64,000 nucleotides of DNA, taken from contig JALGSV010000004.1 of assembly GCA_029821755.1 (NCBI GenBank), positions 248,001 through 312,000 of the forward strand. Reading direction: 5' to 3'. This DNA comes from Candidatus Zipacnadum vermilionense (GTDB lineage: Bacteria; Armatimonadota; Zipacnadia; Zipacnadales; Zipacnadaceae). The notes beneath the pieces were generated by a model. That model saw only the letters and a program-made list of their open reading frames with translations, did not search any database and was not told the DNA's origin. Shown in pieces: positions 34,238-43,105 of this stretch; position 1 is the stretch's first letter; each line of letters opens with the position of its first letter. The position numbers were made by a program, and so were the translations under genes.

Positions 34238-36238
34238 CTACTCGACTATCACGGCCGCATGCACCCCTACCGCCCCTACCCTCGCCCATAGCTTCCCCTC
34301 GGCCCAGCCCCACTCGAACTCCGCCTTCTCCCCAGCTAGCCACACCTTCTGCGGCGGGACCTCGACCCTCATCTCCACCTCCACCGGGCCAACCGCCGGG
34401 ATCTGTTCGACCCCCTGTGCCGGCGACTCCAGCGATAGGCCAGTGGACCGATTCACCAGGTGCACCAACCGCCTCTTCCCCTTCCGCCGCAGAATCACAT
34501 CCACAACCGCCGGCGCCTGTACCTGCAGCCCCAGGTCCGGCCGCAAGGCACCCACCAGTTCCCCCAGCCAACTCCGCACCGCCGGGTACCGTGTATCCCG
34601 GAAGAACCGAAACACGTCCCAGGGCGCATACACTACCCGTCCCTTCCCCACTCGGTTGACCACGGCGCAGGGGTAGGGCGTCAACTCCGCGTCCGTCAGT
34701 CCCGTAGTCCCCAGAGTCCCCAGGCTCTTGGCCTTGCTCAGCTGCAACATGCCCCACTGCTTGCTCCACGCCGCGAAGCTAGCTCCGGCGGAGGGCACGA
34801 AGCAGCCCTTCTCCTCCGCCACCTCCGCCTGCTCCGCCCCCCAGAAGGCCGGTTCTTGCAGCCCATGGGACGCTGCGCCCGTCACCAACAGTTTCCCGCC
34901 CCCTCGAACATACCCCGCCAGTGCCTGGGCCATCGCCGCCGACATCCGGTCCTGCTCGGGAACCACCACCAGCGGGAACTCCGCCAGCCTGGGCACCAAC
35001 GCCCATTCATCCAGGATGTCCACGCTAAGCTGGTTTTCGAGCAGCGCGAATGCCGCCCCCTCTACGGCCGCCGCCTCACAAGAGAAGTACAGGTCCTTGG
35101 CTGGCTGCGAGCGGAAGTGATGCTCGGAGTGCAGCACCGCTACCTGCGGCACGCTCTCCGTGTCTCGGCACCAGGCCTGGCGCGCCTTCACCCACCTGCC
35201 CACCTGCCCCATCCGCTTCATGCGCCAGTCCACCAGCCGCCCGTCCCGCAGCGGGCTGGGATTCTCGTAGATCTGGAAGTTGCCCCCCAGGGCCAGGACG
35301 GTCGCCGCTTCCTGCAGGAGCATCTCCGGATCCTTGGTGGTCCAGGGGCGGGTCTTGTCGTTCCAATCCCCCACCCGGAAGAAGTTCCAGGCCATCAGGT
35401 CCCAGGGCCGCCCCCGAGTCGAGATGAACCGCGCCTCGCAGCGCAGCGGATCCAGCCCGTATACAGTGTCTCCACTGATCCAATCCGTCGGGACAGTTGG
35501 CTCGCCGGGGTCTTTGAAGGTATGCATCCAGTTGGAGCACACCCGCGCTTCCGGACACTTCTCGTGCAGAGCGGTCACGTAGCGCGTCACGTAGTCGTAG
35601 AACGACTGCCGGTGGAAGTTGAGCCATGCCACCCAATTGGGGTCGTCCGTGCTGGTCGGCACCCGCTTGATCCCCGTCTGCTCGTGCCAGGCTACCTTGC
35701 AGCTCTCACAATAGCACGGCTGCACCGCCCAGATCTCCCCGTCCACCCAGAAGCCATCCACACCGTAGCGCTTCACCAACTCGATCATCTGCGGTAGCAG
35801 CAGTCCCTCCAGGTACCCGCCCCGCGGGCACATCCGCCCCGCAGCGGTATCGAAGGCATCGCCCGCCTTGGCGCCTTTCGGGTTGGGTACGACCGCCCAC
35901 TCCGGGTGCTTCTCCGCCGCCGCATCATCCCAGATGCCGGAGTAGTGACAGTGCAGCGGCACGCCCATCCGCCGCGTGGCCTCCCGCCAGCCCTTCAGGG
36001 CGTCCTGCTTCACGCCGGGGCTGACGGTGGCGTTGGGGACTTTGCTGAACCAACTCGTCATCCCCCGGTGCCCCTTGCAGTCCGTCTGCACCCACTCCGG
36101 CCGCATCAGCCGCAGCGACTGTTCCAACTCCTCGGGGCCGCAATGGGTCCCCAGCGCCGTGTCGTGCTCGTTAGCGTGAAGGTCATAGTGCAGCCCAAAG
36201 TACGGCCGCTTCGGATACCAGCGTCCCTTATGAGCCAT
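34238..36238 (-). CDS. Glycosidase-like protein with GATase-like C-terminal domain
   Basis: A 666-residue cytoplasmic protein (no signal peptide). The N-terminal TIM-barrel-like part (1 to about 400) has YGVDGFWVDGEIW, with an Asp at a place typical of a nucleophile, PCYCESC and MAWNFFRVGDW, resembling the hypothetical glycosyl hydrolase 6 / GH29-42 clans. The middle (from about 425) has LVVVPEQDRMSAAMAQAL and VRGGGKLLVTGAASHG, typical of the trimerisation (GATase-like) domain of GH42 beta-galactosidases. The end is a small beta domain. AGGAGGG precedes the ATG at 36238. It follows the sugar isomerase by 44 bases. Substrate unknown; the family assignment is from pattern, not alignment. Confidence 0.7.
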   Translation of the reverse strand: MAHKGRWYPKRPYFGLHYDLHANEHDTALGTHCGPEELEQSLRLMRPEWVQTDCKGHRGMTSWFSKVPNATVSPGVKQDALKGWREATRRMGVPLHCHYSGIWDDAAAEKHPEWAVVPNPKGAKAGDAFDTAAGRMCPRGGYLEGLLLPQMIELVKRYGVDGFWVDGEIWAVQPCYCESCKVAWHEQTGIKRVPTSTDDPNWVAWLNFHRQSFYDYVTRYVTALHEKCPEARVCSNWMHTFKDPGEPTVPTDWISGDTVYGLDPLRCEARFISTRGRPWDLMAWNFFRVGDWNDKTRPWTTKDPEMLLQEAATVLALGGNFQIYENPSPLRDGRLVDWRMKRMGQVGRWVKARQAWCRDTESVPQVAVLHSEHHFRSQPAKDLYFSCEAAAVEGAAFALLENQLSVDILDEWALVPRLAEFPLVVVPEQDRMSAAMAQALAGYVRGGGKLLVTGAASHGLQEPAFWGAEQAEVAEEKGCFVPSAGASFAAWSKQWGMLQLSKAKSLGTLGTTGLTDAELTPYPCAVVNRVGKGRVVYAPWDVFRFFRDTRYPAVRSWLGELVGALRPDLGLQVQAPAVVDVILRRKGKRRLVHLVNRSTGLSLESPAQGVEQIPAVGPVEVEMRVEVPPQKVWLAGEKAEFEWGWAEGKLWARVGAVGVHAAVIVE

Positions 36239-36282
36239 GGCATTGCCCTCCTGCCGTTCTCGACGATCCACGATCCCCGGCC

Positions 36283-37260
36283 CTATCCAAACCACACCTT
36301 CCGTATCACCTTCTGCGTCTCCACCGCGCCCATCGTCTGCTGCGCCGCCGCCAGGGCCGTCTCGTCTATCTCGTCCACCTTGGTCCACAGCGCCTGCAGG
36401 TTGTCTACCGCCATCTGCGCCGCCGCCCCGCCGTCCTCGCGGTAGGGGAACATGTCCAGGCCGTACCAGCCGTCATACCCGGTCTTCTTGCAGTAATAGA
36501 GGAACTCCAGCGTCAGGTTGGGGTTAACGCTACCCGCTATCATGTCGTCGTCCCAGGCCCCCCAGGCGTCATTGAAGTGGACGTTGAAGAGCTTCCCATG
36601 CCGCTGCAGCAGCGCCACCGCCAGCCCCGGGTCTTCCTGGGCCATCAGCGCATGCCCGTAGTCCACCGTGCAGCCCACGTTGTCCATGCCCACTTCCTGC
36701 ACGATCGCCAGCGCCGTCCCTGACGTCGATATCGTCATGTGTGTGCGCGGCTCCTTGAGCTTGTACTCCACGCCCACCCTCAGGTCCGGCGAGGCCTCCT
36801 CGGCCACCTGCCGGATGCCGTCCACCAACAGCTCTAGGTGCTGTACGTAGTCAATCTGCCAGGGGTAGTCAAAGCCATCTGCCCCCAGCCACAGGGCCAC
36901 GCTGGGCGAGTCGACCTGCCGGGCCAGCTCACACGAACGCTTGCCCTCGTCAATGGCGGTCTGTCGGACCTTCGGGTCGGTGTGTGTGAACGCCCCCAGC
37001 GCATACTTGGCGAAGCCCCACACGTTGGTGTTGACGTTGGTCGTCACCAGCCCCTGCTCTCTGACCAGGTCCGCGTACCGAGCCACGCCGAAGTCGTCGA
37101 AATCGGACCCGTGACACTCCACACCCTCGAGCCCGTCCAGCCTCCCGGCAATGTTGATCTGGTCCTCCAGTGGCACATCCGGCCCATACCCGCTCAGACA
37201 GAACCTATCCCCGCACTTTCCCAGCACCCACAGACCCACGGAAAACTTCGGTTGCGACAT
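36283..37260 (-). CDS. Metal-dependent sugar isomerase (xylose/rhamnose-isomerase-like barrel)
   Basis: A 325-residue TIM barrel. VGVEYKLKEPRTH (Glu and Lys), CTVDYGHALMAQED (Asp, His), FNVHFNDAWGAWDDDM (His, Asp cluster) and YGLDMFPYRED match the metal sites of the xylose-isomerase-like superfamily, and the HFND/DDD set is reminiscent of Pseudomonas-type L-rhamnose isomerase. It probably interconverts an aldose and ketose. It lies upstream of the glycosidase-like gene on the same strand. Confidence 0.8.
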   Translation of the reverse strand: MSQPKFSVGLWVLGKCGDRFCLSGYGPDVPLEDQINIAGRLDGLEGVECHGSDFDDFGVARYADLVREQGLVTTNVNTNVWGFAKYALGAFTHTDPKVRQTAIDEGKRSCELARQVDSPSVALWLGADGFDYPWQIDYVQHLELLVDGIRQVAEEASPDLRVGVEYKLKEPRTHMTISTSGTALAIVQEVGMDNVGCTVDYGHALMAQEDPGLAVALLQRHGKLFNVHFNDAWGAWDDDMIAGSVNPNLTLEFLYYCKKTGYDGWYGLDMFPYREDGGAAAQMAVDNLQALWTKVDEIDETALAAAQQTMGAVETQKVIRKVWFG

Positions 37261-37277
37261 AACAGATCACTCCTCTG

Positions 37278-37336
37278 GGTAGCGCAGGCTTCGCAGCCTG
37301 CGCCCTCTCGGTGGCACCGGCGTCCCGCCGGTGCTC
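37278..37336. repeat. Double hairpin: GGTAGCGCAGGC unit and GTGGCACCGG unit
   Basis: GCGCAGGC (37282-37289) pairs with GCCTGCGC (37296-37303). GCACCGGCG (37314-37322) pairs with CGCCGGTGC (37326-37334). Both belong to repeat families seen elsewhere. A heptamer tract (37351-37371) follows before the next gene. Confidence 0.6.
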
Positions 37337-37370
37337 TCTCGTCAAGTCACCATTCATCGTTCATCATTCA

Positions 37371-37721
37371 TCAGTTCCCCATCCTCGCGCTCCACATCAA
37401 CCCTCCCAGGATCACCCACGCGCACAGGTGCATCACCCACGCCACTACCGCCTTGCCCCAGATCGTCCCATACGCGGCCCGAATCACCCACAGCCCGCTC
37501 CCCACGGCCGCCGCCAGCAAGCCCAGACCCAGCACCACTCCCACGCCGCTGCGCAGCACCTGCGCCGCTCCGGCCAGGGGCAGCCCAAAGCCGCAGGCGG
37601 CGATGAGGCTCGCGCGCACGGTGACACCATCCACGCCCGCCAGCTTTGCGCACATCCACATCAGCAGCGTCGCCGCCCCTACCCCGACGACCGCCACAAC
37701 TAGTAACAACAGGATGCTCAT
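37371..37721 (-). CDS. Four-helix membrane protein, unknown
   Basis: A 116-residue hydrophobic protein with about four helices (LLLLVVAVVGVGAATLLMWM, SLIAACGFGLPLAGAAQVL, VLGLGLLAAAVGSGLWVI, AVVAWVMHLCAWVILGGL). The ATG at 37721 is preferred over an upstream start that would add a polar leader. No family recognised. Its stop lies in the heptamer repeat tract. Confidence 0.6.
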   Translation of the reverse strand: MSILLLLVVAVVGVGAATLLMWMCAKLAGVDGVTVRASLIAACGFGLPLAGAAQVLRSGVGVVLGLGLLAAAVGSGLWVIRAAYGTIWGKAVVAWVMHLCAWVILGGLMWSARMGN

Positions 37722-37795
37722 ACTGGTCGTGCCTGTTCTCCCTCTCTCTTGCATCCTCCTCTTCTCTGCAACCTTCCGCCACTCGCCCCTCTCAC

Positions 37796-37824
37796 TTGCC
37801 CCTTGCCGTCCCTTCGGCTATAAT
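37796..37824 (+). promoter_or_regulatory. Promoter for the T-box/cimA transcript
   Basis: TTGCCC (37796-37801), a 17-base spacer and a perfect TATAAT (37819-37824). Predicted transcription starts near 37831, just before the T-box leader. Confidence 0.65.
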
Positions 37825-37847
37825 CCCCGCAACAATCTACCCTACCC

Positions 37848-38146
37848 CAAAGACACCGACGGGGAAGAGTAGCCAGCGAAAGCGCCGGGAGCGAACCGGG
37901 GATGGTGTAAGCCCGGTGGAGAGCGCGCTGGTGAAAATCACCCCCGAGTCGCTGCCCCAACGCCGCGATCGCGCGGCCAGTAGGCGCGGACGGTTGCTCC
38001 ACCGTTACCGGGAGAAGGCATCGGCAGCGACTGACCCAGTCGCGACCCGTGCCCGGCGAGTGGGCAGGATCACCCCTGCCAATCAGAGTGGTACCGCGGG
38101 ACCAGTGCAGACCCGTCTCTGACTTCAGAGGCGGGCTTCCTGTTTT
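37848..38146 (+). ncRNA. T-box riboswitch (isoleucine) with transcription terminator
   Basis: A roughly 300-nt leader. The stem I landmarks are GACGGGGAAGAGTAG and a GTGTAAGCCCGGTGGAGAG distal loop-like piece. The specifier region GTGAAAATCACC places ATC (37937-37939, Ile) at the expected site. The antiterminator box AGAGTGGTACCGCGG (38085-38099) matches the T-box consensus. A 10-bp terminator (CCCGTCTCTG/CAGAGGCGGG, one G-U pair, loop ACTT) ends in CTTCCTGTTTT (38112-38146). Uncharged tRNA-Ile would pair with the specifier and T-box and stop termination. The next gene makes isoleucine precursor, so specifier and gene agree. Confidence 0.9.
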
Positions 38147-38255
38147 CGCAGTACCTGCCGCCGGGGCCGGCTTTCCCTTGACCCACAGTGCCCCCGCCCG
38201 CGCCGCGGGCAGGGGGTGGGATAGCCGCCGCCCGTGCCTCCAGGAGGCCCAGACC

Positions 38256-39857
38256 ATGCCCGACAAAATCCAGATCTACGACACTACTCTCCGCGACGGT
38301 TGCCAGGCCGAGCACGTCAACTTCACCGTGGAGGACAAACTCCGCATCGCCCAGGCGCTGGACCAGATAGGCGTGGATTTCATCGAGGGCGGCTGGCCCA
38401 ATGAGACCAGTCCCCGCGACCTCGAGTTCTTTGAGCGCGCCCGTGATCTCGAATGGGCCCATGCCCAGATTGCCGCCTTCGGCAGCACCCGCCGCGCCTC
38501 GGTTCACGCCGAGGAGGATAGCCAGCTTCAACAGCTTGTAGAGTCGGGCGCGCCCGTCATCACCATCTTCGGGAAGTCCTGGGACCTGCATGCCCGCGAG
38601 ATCCTCCGTTGCTCTCTCGAGGAGAACCTCGCCATGATCGAGGAGTCGGTGGCTTTCCTCAAGGCGCAGGGCCGCACTGTCTTTTTCGACGGCGAGCACT
38701 TCTTCGATGGCTACAAGGCCGACGCCGCCTACGCTCTGGAGACCCTCCGCGCCGCCCAGCGTGGGGGGGCCGACGGCTTGGTGCCGTGCGACACCAACGG
38801 CGGCACGCTTCCTCTGGAGCTCCGCGACCTCACCGACGCGGTCGCGGCCGCTTTCCCCGGCGTCCCGCTCGGGATCCATTGCCATAACGACGCCGGCATG
38901 GCCGACGCCAATTCCCTCGTCGCCGTCCTGGCCGGTGTCCGCCAGGTGCAGGGCACCATCAACGGCTACGGGGAGCGCTCCGGCAACGCCAACCTGTGCA
39001 CGATCCTCCCCAACCTGGAACTCAAGCTGGGCCTGCGCTGCTTGCCCGAGGGCAAGCTCGCCGACCTAACCTTCCTGTCCCTCTTCGTCAGCGAACTGGC
39101 CAACCTACCGCACAACTCCCGCCTCCCCTACGTGGGCCGCTCCGCTTTCGCCCACAAGGGCGGGATGCACGTCAACGCGGTGATGAAGTACCCCGCCTCC
39201 TTCGAGCACGTTCCGCCTGAGTCGGTGGGCAACGAGCGCCGCGTGCTGGTCTCCGACCAGTCCGGGCGTAGCACCATCCTGCATAAGCTCCAGACGCTCT
39301 ACCCCACTATGCACCGCGAGGACCCGCTCATCCAGCAGGTCCTGGAGGCCGTCAAGGAGCGCGAGAACCGCGGCTACGAATACGAGGCCGCCGAAGCCTC
39401 TCTGTCCTTGCTGGCGATGAAGCTCCGCGGGGAGCTACCCGACCTCTTCCGCCTGCATGGCTTCCGGGTGATGGTGGCGAAGCGCTACGAGGACGACGTC
39501 CCCTACTCCGAGGCGACCATCAAGCTCCGCGTCAACGGCGACCAGTTCCACACCGCTGGGGAGGGCAACGGCCCGGTCAACGCCCTGGACAAGGCGCTGC
39601 GCAAGGCCTTACGCCCCAAGTATCCCGAACTGGACCTGCTGACCCTTATCGACTACAAGGTCCGCGTCCTGGAGGCCACCCACGGTACCGCCACGGCCGT
39701 CCGCGCCCTTATCCAAACCACCGACGGCGAGGAAACTTGGGGCACGGTAGGCGTCCACGAGAACATCATCCAGGCCTCTTGGGAGGCCCTGGTAGACTCC
39801 ATCATCTATGGCCTGAACAAGCATCTCACCAACCGCGACGAGGTCCGGCCGGACTGA
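38256..39857 (+). CDS. cimA: (R)-citramalate synthase
   Basis: A 533-residue DRE-TIM metallolyase with a LeuA dimer-type C-terminal domain. IYDTTLRDGCQAE has the catalytic Arg and metal Asp, GIHCHNDAG the metal histidines, GERSGNANL the family signature, and FGKSWDLHAREI marks the citramalate synthase branch rather than isopropylmalate synthase. It condenses acetyl-CoA and pyruvate for isoleucine made without threonine. The C-terminal regulatory domain (from about 400) would bind isoleucine. The ATG at 38256 is 8 bases from CAGGAGG. The isoleucine T-box upstream supports the call. Confidence 0.93.
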   Translation: MPDKIQIYDTTLRDGCQAEHVNFTVEDKLRIAQALDQIGVDFIEGGWPNETSPRDLEFFERARDLEWAHAQIAAFGSTRRASVHAEEDSQLQQLVESGAPVITIFGKSWDLHAREILRCSLEENLAMIEESVAFLKAQGRTVFFDGEHFFDGYKADAAYALETLRAAQRGGADGLVPCDTNGGTLPLELRDLTDAVAAAFPGVPLGIHCHNDAGMADANSLVAVLAGVRQVQGTINGYGERSGNANLCTILPNLELKLGLRCLPEGKLADLTFLSLFVSELANLPHNSRLPYVGRSAFAHKGGMHVNAVMKYPASFEHVPPESVGNERRVLVSDQSGRSTILHKLQTLYPTMHREDPLIQQVLEAVKERENRGYEYEAAEASLSLLAMKLRGELPDLFRLHGFRVMVAKRYEDDVPYSEATIKLRVNGDQFHTAGEGNGPVNALDKALRKALRPKYPELDLLTLIDYKVRVLEATHGTATAVRALIQTTDGEETWGTVGVHENIIQASWEALVDSIIYGLNKHLTNRDEVRPD

Positions 39858-39920
39858 TTACTCGGGGACGGGCGCTTCTCCGTTCGCGGGTAAGTGCCTG
39901 TCCCCGCCCTTCGCTGACCA

Positions 39921-40712
39921 ATGCCTGCCCTAGTCGTCACGACTTCGCGCCACCCCCACCCCGCCCACCTCGCGGAGGCCTCCCGCTGGGCCGCCCTACT
40001 CGACGCCCCCGTGGTCCCGCGCAACGACCTCAGCCTCATCCGCCTTACCGAAACCCACGGCGTCCCCGGCGTTCTGGTCCTCGGCGGCGACCGCGTGACC
40101 TACTACGAGCCCGCCCGCGACCTACTCTACTTCTTCCACCCCGGCATGTCCCGCCGGCGAATCCGCAACCTCAAAGCCGCCAATGGAGACCCCATGATCA
40201 CCGCCATGCAGGTCGGCCCCGGTGACAGCGTCCTCGACTGTACCCTCGGTCGCGGCGCGGACGCGACGGTAGCCGCACATGTAGTGGGTCTCGAGGGCCG
40301 CGTGGTGGGGATAGAGAAGGTCCCGGTCCTGGCCTGGCTGACCGTCGACGGACTGCAGCATTACGAGATCGAGGACGCTGCCACCCGCGAGGCTATGCGC
40401 CGCGTAGAGGCCGACTGCGCGGACTCCGCCGACTTCCTTGGGGATCAAGCCGACGGCAGCTTCGACGCCGTGTACTTCGACCCCATCTTCGAGCAGATGG
40501 TGGCGGGCGCGTCGTCCATGGTCCCCCTGCGCCAGCTAGCCAGCCATGAGCCGCTGACCCGCGAGGCGCTGATCGAGGCCCGCCGCGTAGCCCGCCGCCG
40601 GGTGGTCATCAAGCAGCCCTCCGGAAGCCCGCTTTGGGGACGACTGGGTATTGAGGTGGCGATAGTTGCGGGGGGCAAGAGCCACGTGGAATACGGCGTA
40701 GTGGGAGAATAA
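39921..40712 (+). CDS. SAM-dependent methyltransferase, RsmJ-like
   Basis: A 263-residue class I methyltransferase. SVLDCTLGRGADA is motif I, VVGIEKVPVLAWL follows with the acidic SAM contact, and FDAVYFDPIFEQM is the catalytic DPxF/Y-type motif IV seen in RsmJ (m2G1516 of 16S rRNA) and YpiP-like proteins. The N-terminal ~75 residues are an extra domain with no recognised fold, as in the Bacillus type. It follows cimA by 63 bases and may be read through from it. Confidence 0.8.
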   Translation: MPALVVTTSRHPHPAHLAEASRWAALLDAPVVPRNDLSLIRLTETHGVPGVLVLGGDRVTYYEPARDLLYFFHPGMSRRRIRNLKAANGDPMITAMQVGPGDSVLDCTLGRGADATVAAHVVGLEGRVVGIEKVPVLAWLTVDGLQHYEIEDAATREAMRRVEADCADSADFLGDQADGSFDAVYFDPIFEQMVAGASSMVPLRQLASHEPLTREALIEARRVARRRVVIKQPSGSPLWGRLGIEVAIVAGGKSHVEYGVVGE

Positions 40713-40772
40713 CGCGTATCGGGGACAAGCGTCCCTGGTGAACAGGCCTTGGTCTCCCCGCTCAATTGCCCT

Positions 40773-41243
40773 TCAGCCTGCCTGCAACTTGCTGGGAACC
40801 AGCCACCGCAACATCCCATCTCCTGCCGACACCCTCCCGCAACTCACCAGCGCCAGCGCTGCTTTCTTGACCTCCACCTGCCCTCGCGTCAGCTCCTGGA
40901 TCAGGTCCCCCAGGTCCGGCTCATGCCCCACCAGCAGCACACTCTCTCCCACTTGGTACTCTCGCGCCATCTCTCGCACTGACTCCGCCGTCAGCCGCAT
41001 CCCAGCCAGCCGCTTGTCGGTTACGATCGCCATGCCCAGGGCCTCCGCCACTGGCTGCGCCGTCTGCACCGCTCGGATCAGCGGGCTGCTGATGATCGCC
41101 TCCACCTGCATCCCCTGCGCCGCCAGCCACTCCGCCGCCCGTCGCGCCCGCTCGTGCCCCCTGTCGGTAAGCTCCCGCTCCCCATCCGGCCTCCCCGGCC
41201 GCTGCTCCTCCGCCTCCGCGTGTCGTAGCAGGAAAACGTCCAT
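40773..41243 (-). CDS. sixA: SixA-type histidine phosphatase
   Basis: A 156-residue phosphatase. The RHG-type motif is LLRHAEAEEQ; ISSPLIRAVQTA and LLVGHEPDLGDL carry the other active-site arginine and histidine. SixA removes phosphate from phosphohistidine on phosphotransfer domains. I chose the ATG at 41243 so that the protein begins MDVFLLRHAE; the longer frame adds an unlikely leader. Other small phosphatases of this family act on nucleotides or sugars. Confidence 0.88.
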   Translation of the reverse strand: MDVFLLRHAEAEEQRPGRPDGERELTDRGHERARRAAEWLAAQGMQVEAIISSPLIRAVQTAQPVAEALGMAIVTDKRLAGMRLTAESVREMAREYQVGESVLLVGHEPDLGDLIQELTRGQVEVKKAALALVSCGRVSAGDGMLRWLVPSKLQAG

Positions 41244-41278
41244 TGATCTCGTTGCCTCCCCTGAATCTCCCGTCCAGG

Positions 41279-41842
41279 CTAGTACCATATCGCCGCCCAC
41301 GGGCGGATCAGTCTCCACCAATCAGTTGGTCGCAAGATCAGCAGCGGGAGGGTTTCGAGGTGCTCTCGGTGCCTCAGTATTGTCCGCCAGTCGCGGGTAC
41401 AGAAACAGTCGCACCCGTAGGCGAGAGCATCGCAGAGCAGCACCCTGTCCCCGATGTCTGGGAGGATATCTAGAACGCCGGACGCAAGGACTTCAACTCT
41501 TATCTGCTCCGCGTGCGATAGGCTCCGAAGCGTCTCGTCGGCTTTCAAAAAGGTGAGCCAGTAGTGCCACACCTCCAAGAACCACCTCTCGACATAATGC
41601 CTTCGGACAGGATCCGTTGTTGACACGACCTCCCTGTACGTGAGTGGCGATACCGCCAACTGCCACGACGCACGCTGTCCTGTCTTGAACATCATCTCCA
41701 GCGCGGTGACGTCCTCTCGCACACGCTTGCTTATTCCGGCTCGCAGCTCCACGCCGTCGAATATGGCCTCTCCGTGATCCAGGATGAAGTTCACAACCGA
41801 CGTGTCCAAGAAGATGCGGCCTGGAAGGTCCTCAAAGTCCAT
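41279..41842 (-). CDS. PIN-domain-like protein (possible toxin)
   Basis: A 187-residue protein. The N-terminal IFLDTSVVNFILD and C-terminal DRVLLCDALAYGCDCFCTRDW are the typical first and last acidic strands of PIN nucleases. The central acidic residue group is not clear. It could be the toxin of a VapBC-like pair. No complete antitoxin gene is adjacent; only a 37-codon frame directly after the upstream UroD stop resembles a helical antitoxin tail. GGGAGG lies upstream of the ATG. Confidence 0.65.
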   Translation of the reverse strand: MDFEDLPGRIFLDTSVVNFILDHGEAIFDGVELRAGISKRVREDVTALEMMFKTGQRASWQLAVSPLTYREVVSTTDPVRRHYVERWFLEVWHYWLTFLKADETLRSLSHAEQIRVEVLASGVLDILPDIGDRVLLCDALAYGCDCFCTRDWRTILRHREHLETLPLLILRPTDWWRLIRPWAAIWY

Positions 41843-41889
41843 ACGGCACCGCCCTCCCTTATTCGTCGTGCGACCTCGAGCGCACCGTC

Positions 41890-42001
41890 TTCACGGGGCC
41901 CGTCGCGCGAGAAGCTTCAGCACCCTTCGCCTCGCTCGCTCGTAGTCCTCGTGCTTGAGGTCGTACCCCTCCTTGCGCGCTATCAGTTTCTCCGGGAACA
42001 G
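41890..42001 (-). other. Short in-frame sequence after the UroD stop, possible antitoxin relic
   Basis: Immediately after the UroD TAA (42004-42002), and in the same frame, comes a 36-residue stretch: LFPEKLIARKEGYDLK, then HEDYERARRRVLKLLARRAP and a stop. It is charged and helix-prone, like the C-terminal end of some antitoxins. It has no ATG of its own, so it is either not translated, reached by read-through, or a decayed fragment. Confidence 0.25.
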
Positions 42002-43063
42002 TTACCACCAGTACGTATAGAACTCCTCAATCGCCTCACACAGCGCGTCGACATGCTCCGGCGGGGTGGGGGGGTAGATCCCGCAGATCATCATCAGTCC
42101 GCCCTCCGGTGACCCCAGCGTCCGCACTTCCTCCTCGATCAACGCCCGAATCTCCTCCCGCGTCCCGAAGGGCAATACCTTCTGCCGGTCGATGTCCAGG
42201 TCAATGCACACGCGCCCCTTGAGGTGGTCCCGGATGTTCTCAATCCCGTTGCACAGGTCCTGCAGGTTGATGATATCCCGGCCGGACTCCACGAAGTCGT
42301 CAATCAACTCCATGACATACCCGTCGCTGTGCTGGTGTACCACTACCCCGGCCCGCTTGACCGACTCCACCACCCGCGAGTAGGCGGGGGTAATGTACTT
42401 GTGGAACAGCCGCGGGCTGATGATGGACCGGTCCTGGGTCCCCAGGTCCTCCGGAAAGTCCATCTCATCCACCCCGATCTCCAGCCACTGGTTGACCAGG
42501 CCCAGGTTGTGCTCCACTACCAGGTCGATCAGCTCCGGTAGGTGCGGGGCATCCGTCGCCAGGTCCATCATCAGATTCTCAAAGCCACGCAGGTACCATA
42601 GCCGCATCAGCATGAACCCATGCGGCACACCCCCGACCACTACCTCCCCGCGCGCCCGGGAGGCGACCGCGTCTCGCCGCCGCGCCTCCCAGTCGGCCGG
42701 CCCCGAGTCGGCCAGCGTTAAAGGGTCCGGCAGTCGCCAACTCTCCAGGGCCGCCCAGTCCTCCAGCGGCGACTTAAGCACCAGCCCGGCCAACCCGTCT
42801 ATCTCCGCCTTCCACACCACTCCCCAGTTGTCGGTGAAGGTCCCTTCCTTGCTGTAGTTGGTGTTGAAGACATAGCTGGCCCAGTCAATCTGTCCCTGCT
42901 CGAAGTTAGGGAACAGCAGCGGATGCCGCGCCATCACCGCCTCGATTTCACTCCCCAGCTCCTTCCGGCTGGCCCCCGAGATCACCAGCCGCACCGGTAT
43001 CCACTGTGGATTGGTCCTCTTCACGGTGGCAAGATAGTTTTCGCGCTCCAACATGTTGATCAT
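42002..43063 (-). CDS. UroD-family protein with HQHSDG site
   Basis: A 353-residue UroD-fold protein. GVVVHQHSDGYVMEL replaces the HxCG zinc motif; CNGIENIRDHLKGRV and the final MMICGIYPPTPPEHV complete the family pattern. The ATG at 43063 with GAGG 8 bases upstream is preferred to an upstream TTG. It is divergent from the TIM-barrel gene at 43262. The absence of the cysteine suggests chemistry unlike corrinoid-dependent zinc methyltransferases. Confidence 0.75.
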   Translation of the reverse strand: MINMLERENYLATVKRTNPQWIPVRLVISGASRKELGSEIEAVMARHPLLFPNFEQGQIDWASYVFNTNYSKEGTFTDNWGVVWKAEIDGLAGLVLKSPLEDWAALESWRLPDPLTLADSGPADWEARRRDAVASRARGEVVVGGVPHGFMLMRLWYLRGFENLMMDLATDAPHLPELIDLVVEHNLGLVNQWLEIGVDEMDFPEDLGTQDRSIISPRLFHKYITPAYSRVVESVKRAGVVVHQHSDGYVMELIDDFVESGRDIINLQDLCNGIENIRDHLKGRVCIDLDIDRQKVLPFGTREEIRALIEEEVRTLGSPEGGLMMICGIYPPTPPEHVDALCEAIEEFYTYWW

Positions 43064-43105
43064 ATGTATGCACCTCAAGGCACGGGTAACTGTCTCCGGA
43101 ACGTT

